DNA of 64,000 bases from Xaviernesmea oryzae. GTDB taxonomy: Bacteria > Pseudomonadota > Alphaproteobacteria > Rhizobiales > Rhizobiaceae. The DNA lies in assembly GCF_900109605.1 (NCBI RefSeq), contig NZ_FOAM01000012.1, positions 124,001-188,000 of the forward strand. Direction: 5' to 3'. The translations under genes were made by a program, and so were the position numbers. The notes below the pieces were generated by a model that was not told where the DNA came from, made no database searches, and saw only the letters and a list, made by a program, of their open reading frames with translations. Shown piece after piece: positions 62,614 through 64,000 of the stretch (positions are counted from its first letter, which is position 1; every line of letters starts with the position of its first letter).

Positions 62614-64000
<1,387 letters not shown>

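Overview
The window looks like a GC-rich replicon of a Rhizobiaceae-type alphaproteobacterium (Rhizobium/Agrobacterium/Allorhizobium kind). The evidence is a repABC replication and partition locus with 16-bp parS palindromes, several rhizobial intergenic mosaic-type palindromes built around 'ccctcat...cttctcccc', and dense ABC-transporter and catabolic gene content. The repABC locus implies a megaplasmid or chromid rather than the main chromosome.

Layout. 1-2.3 kb: end of a Gfo/Idh/MocA oxidoreductase operon (minus), divergent from a LacI-type regulator, with an 18-bp operator palindrome between them. 2.3-5.6 kb: an OB-fold-like exported/membrane protein, divergent from an OmpR-type two-component system. 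5.6-11.3 kb: repA-repB-ctRNA-repC, with an unusually long (1.4 kb) repB-repC interval and parS both upstream of repA and inside repB. 11.5-12.5 kb: AraC regulator behind a near-consensus promoter.

12.9-25.7 kb: a compact chemosensory cluster. It holds a soluble chemoreceptor with two signalling tips, a three-domain CheW, CheB, a HEAT-repeat protein, CheR, CheY, CheA, a small STAS-like protein and a ParA/ParC-type ATPase. Convergent to these lie a receptor-like protein carrying a CheZ-like DxxxQ motif and a second CheY. Many of these genes overlap by 1-4 bases, so they are probably co-translated. This is my best candidate for an unusual system.

26-35.4 kb: a serine hydrolase, then a minus-strand operon joining SfnG and SfnB organosulfur oxidoreductases to a complete branched-chain-amino-acid-type ABC importer, probably for organosulfur scavenging. 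35.7-40.7 kb: a small ORF, an MFS efflux pump divergent from its likely AraC regulator, and a classical membrane chemoreceptor.

40.7-62 kb: a probable catabolic island. It contains a peptide/opine-type ABC importer with a VOC protein (minus), divergent from an indolepyruvate:ferredoxin oxidoreductase-like pair (plus), then an aromatic-acid MFS transporter, a DMT exporter, an ArsR regulator, an isochorismatase-family hydrolase, two MarR regulators, two paralogous phytoene-desaturase-like FAD proteins and a cyclase-family (isatin-hydrolase/kynurenine-formamidase-like) hydrolase. An indolic or aromatic-amino-acid-derived substrate is a reasonable inference but is not proven. A Phd/PemK-type toxin-antitoxin module sits inside it, its toxin broken by an in-frame stop. 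62-64 kb: a small gene pair and the start of a DUF1800 gene running off the end.

I saw no rRNA, tRNA, CRISPR array or intact insertion sequence. All family assignments are from reading the sequence; no database search was run.
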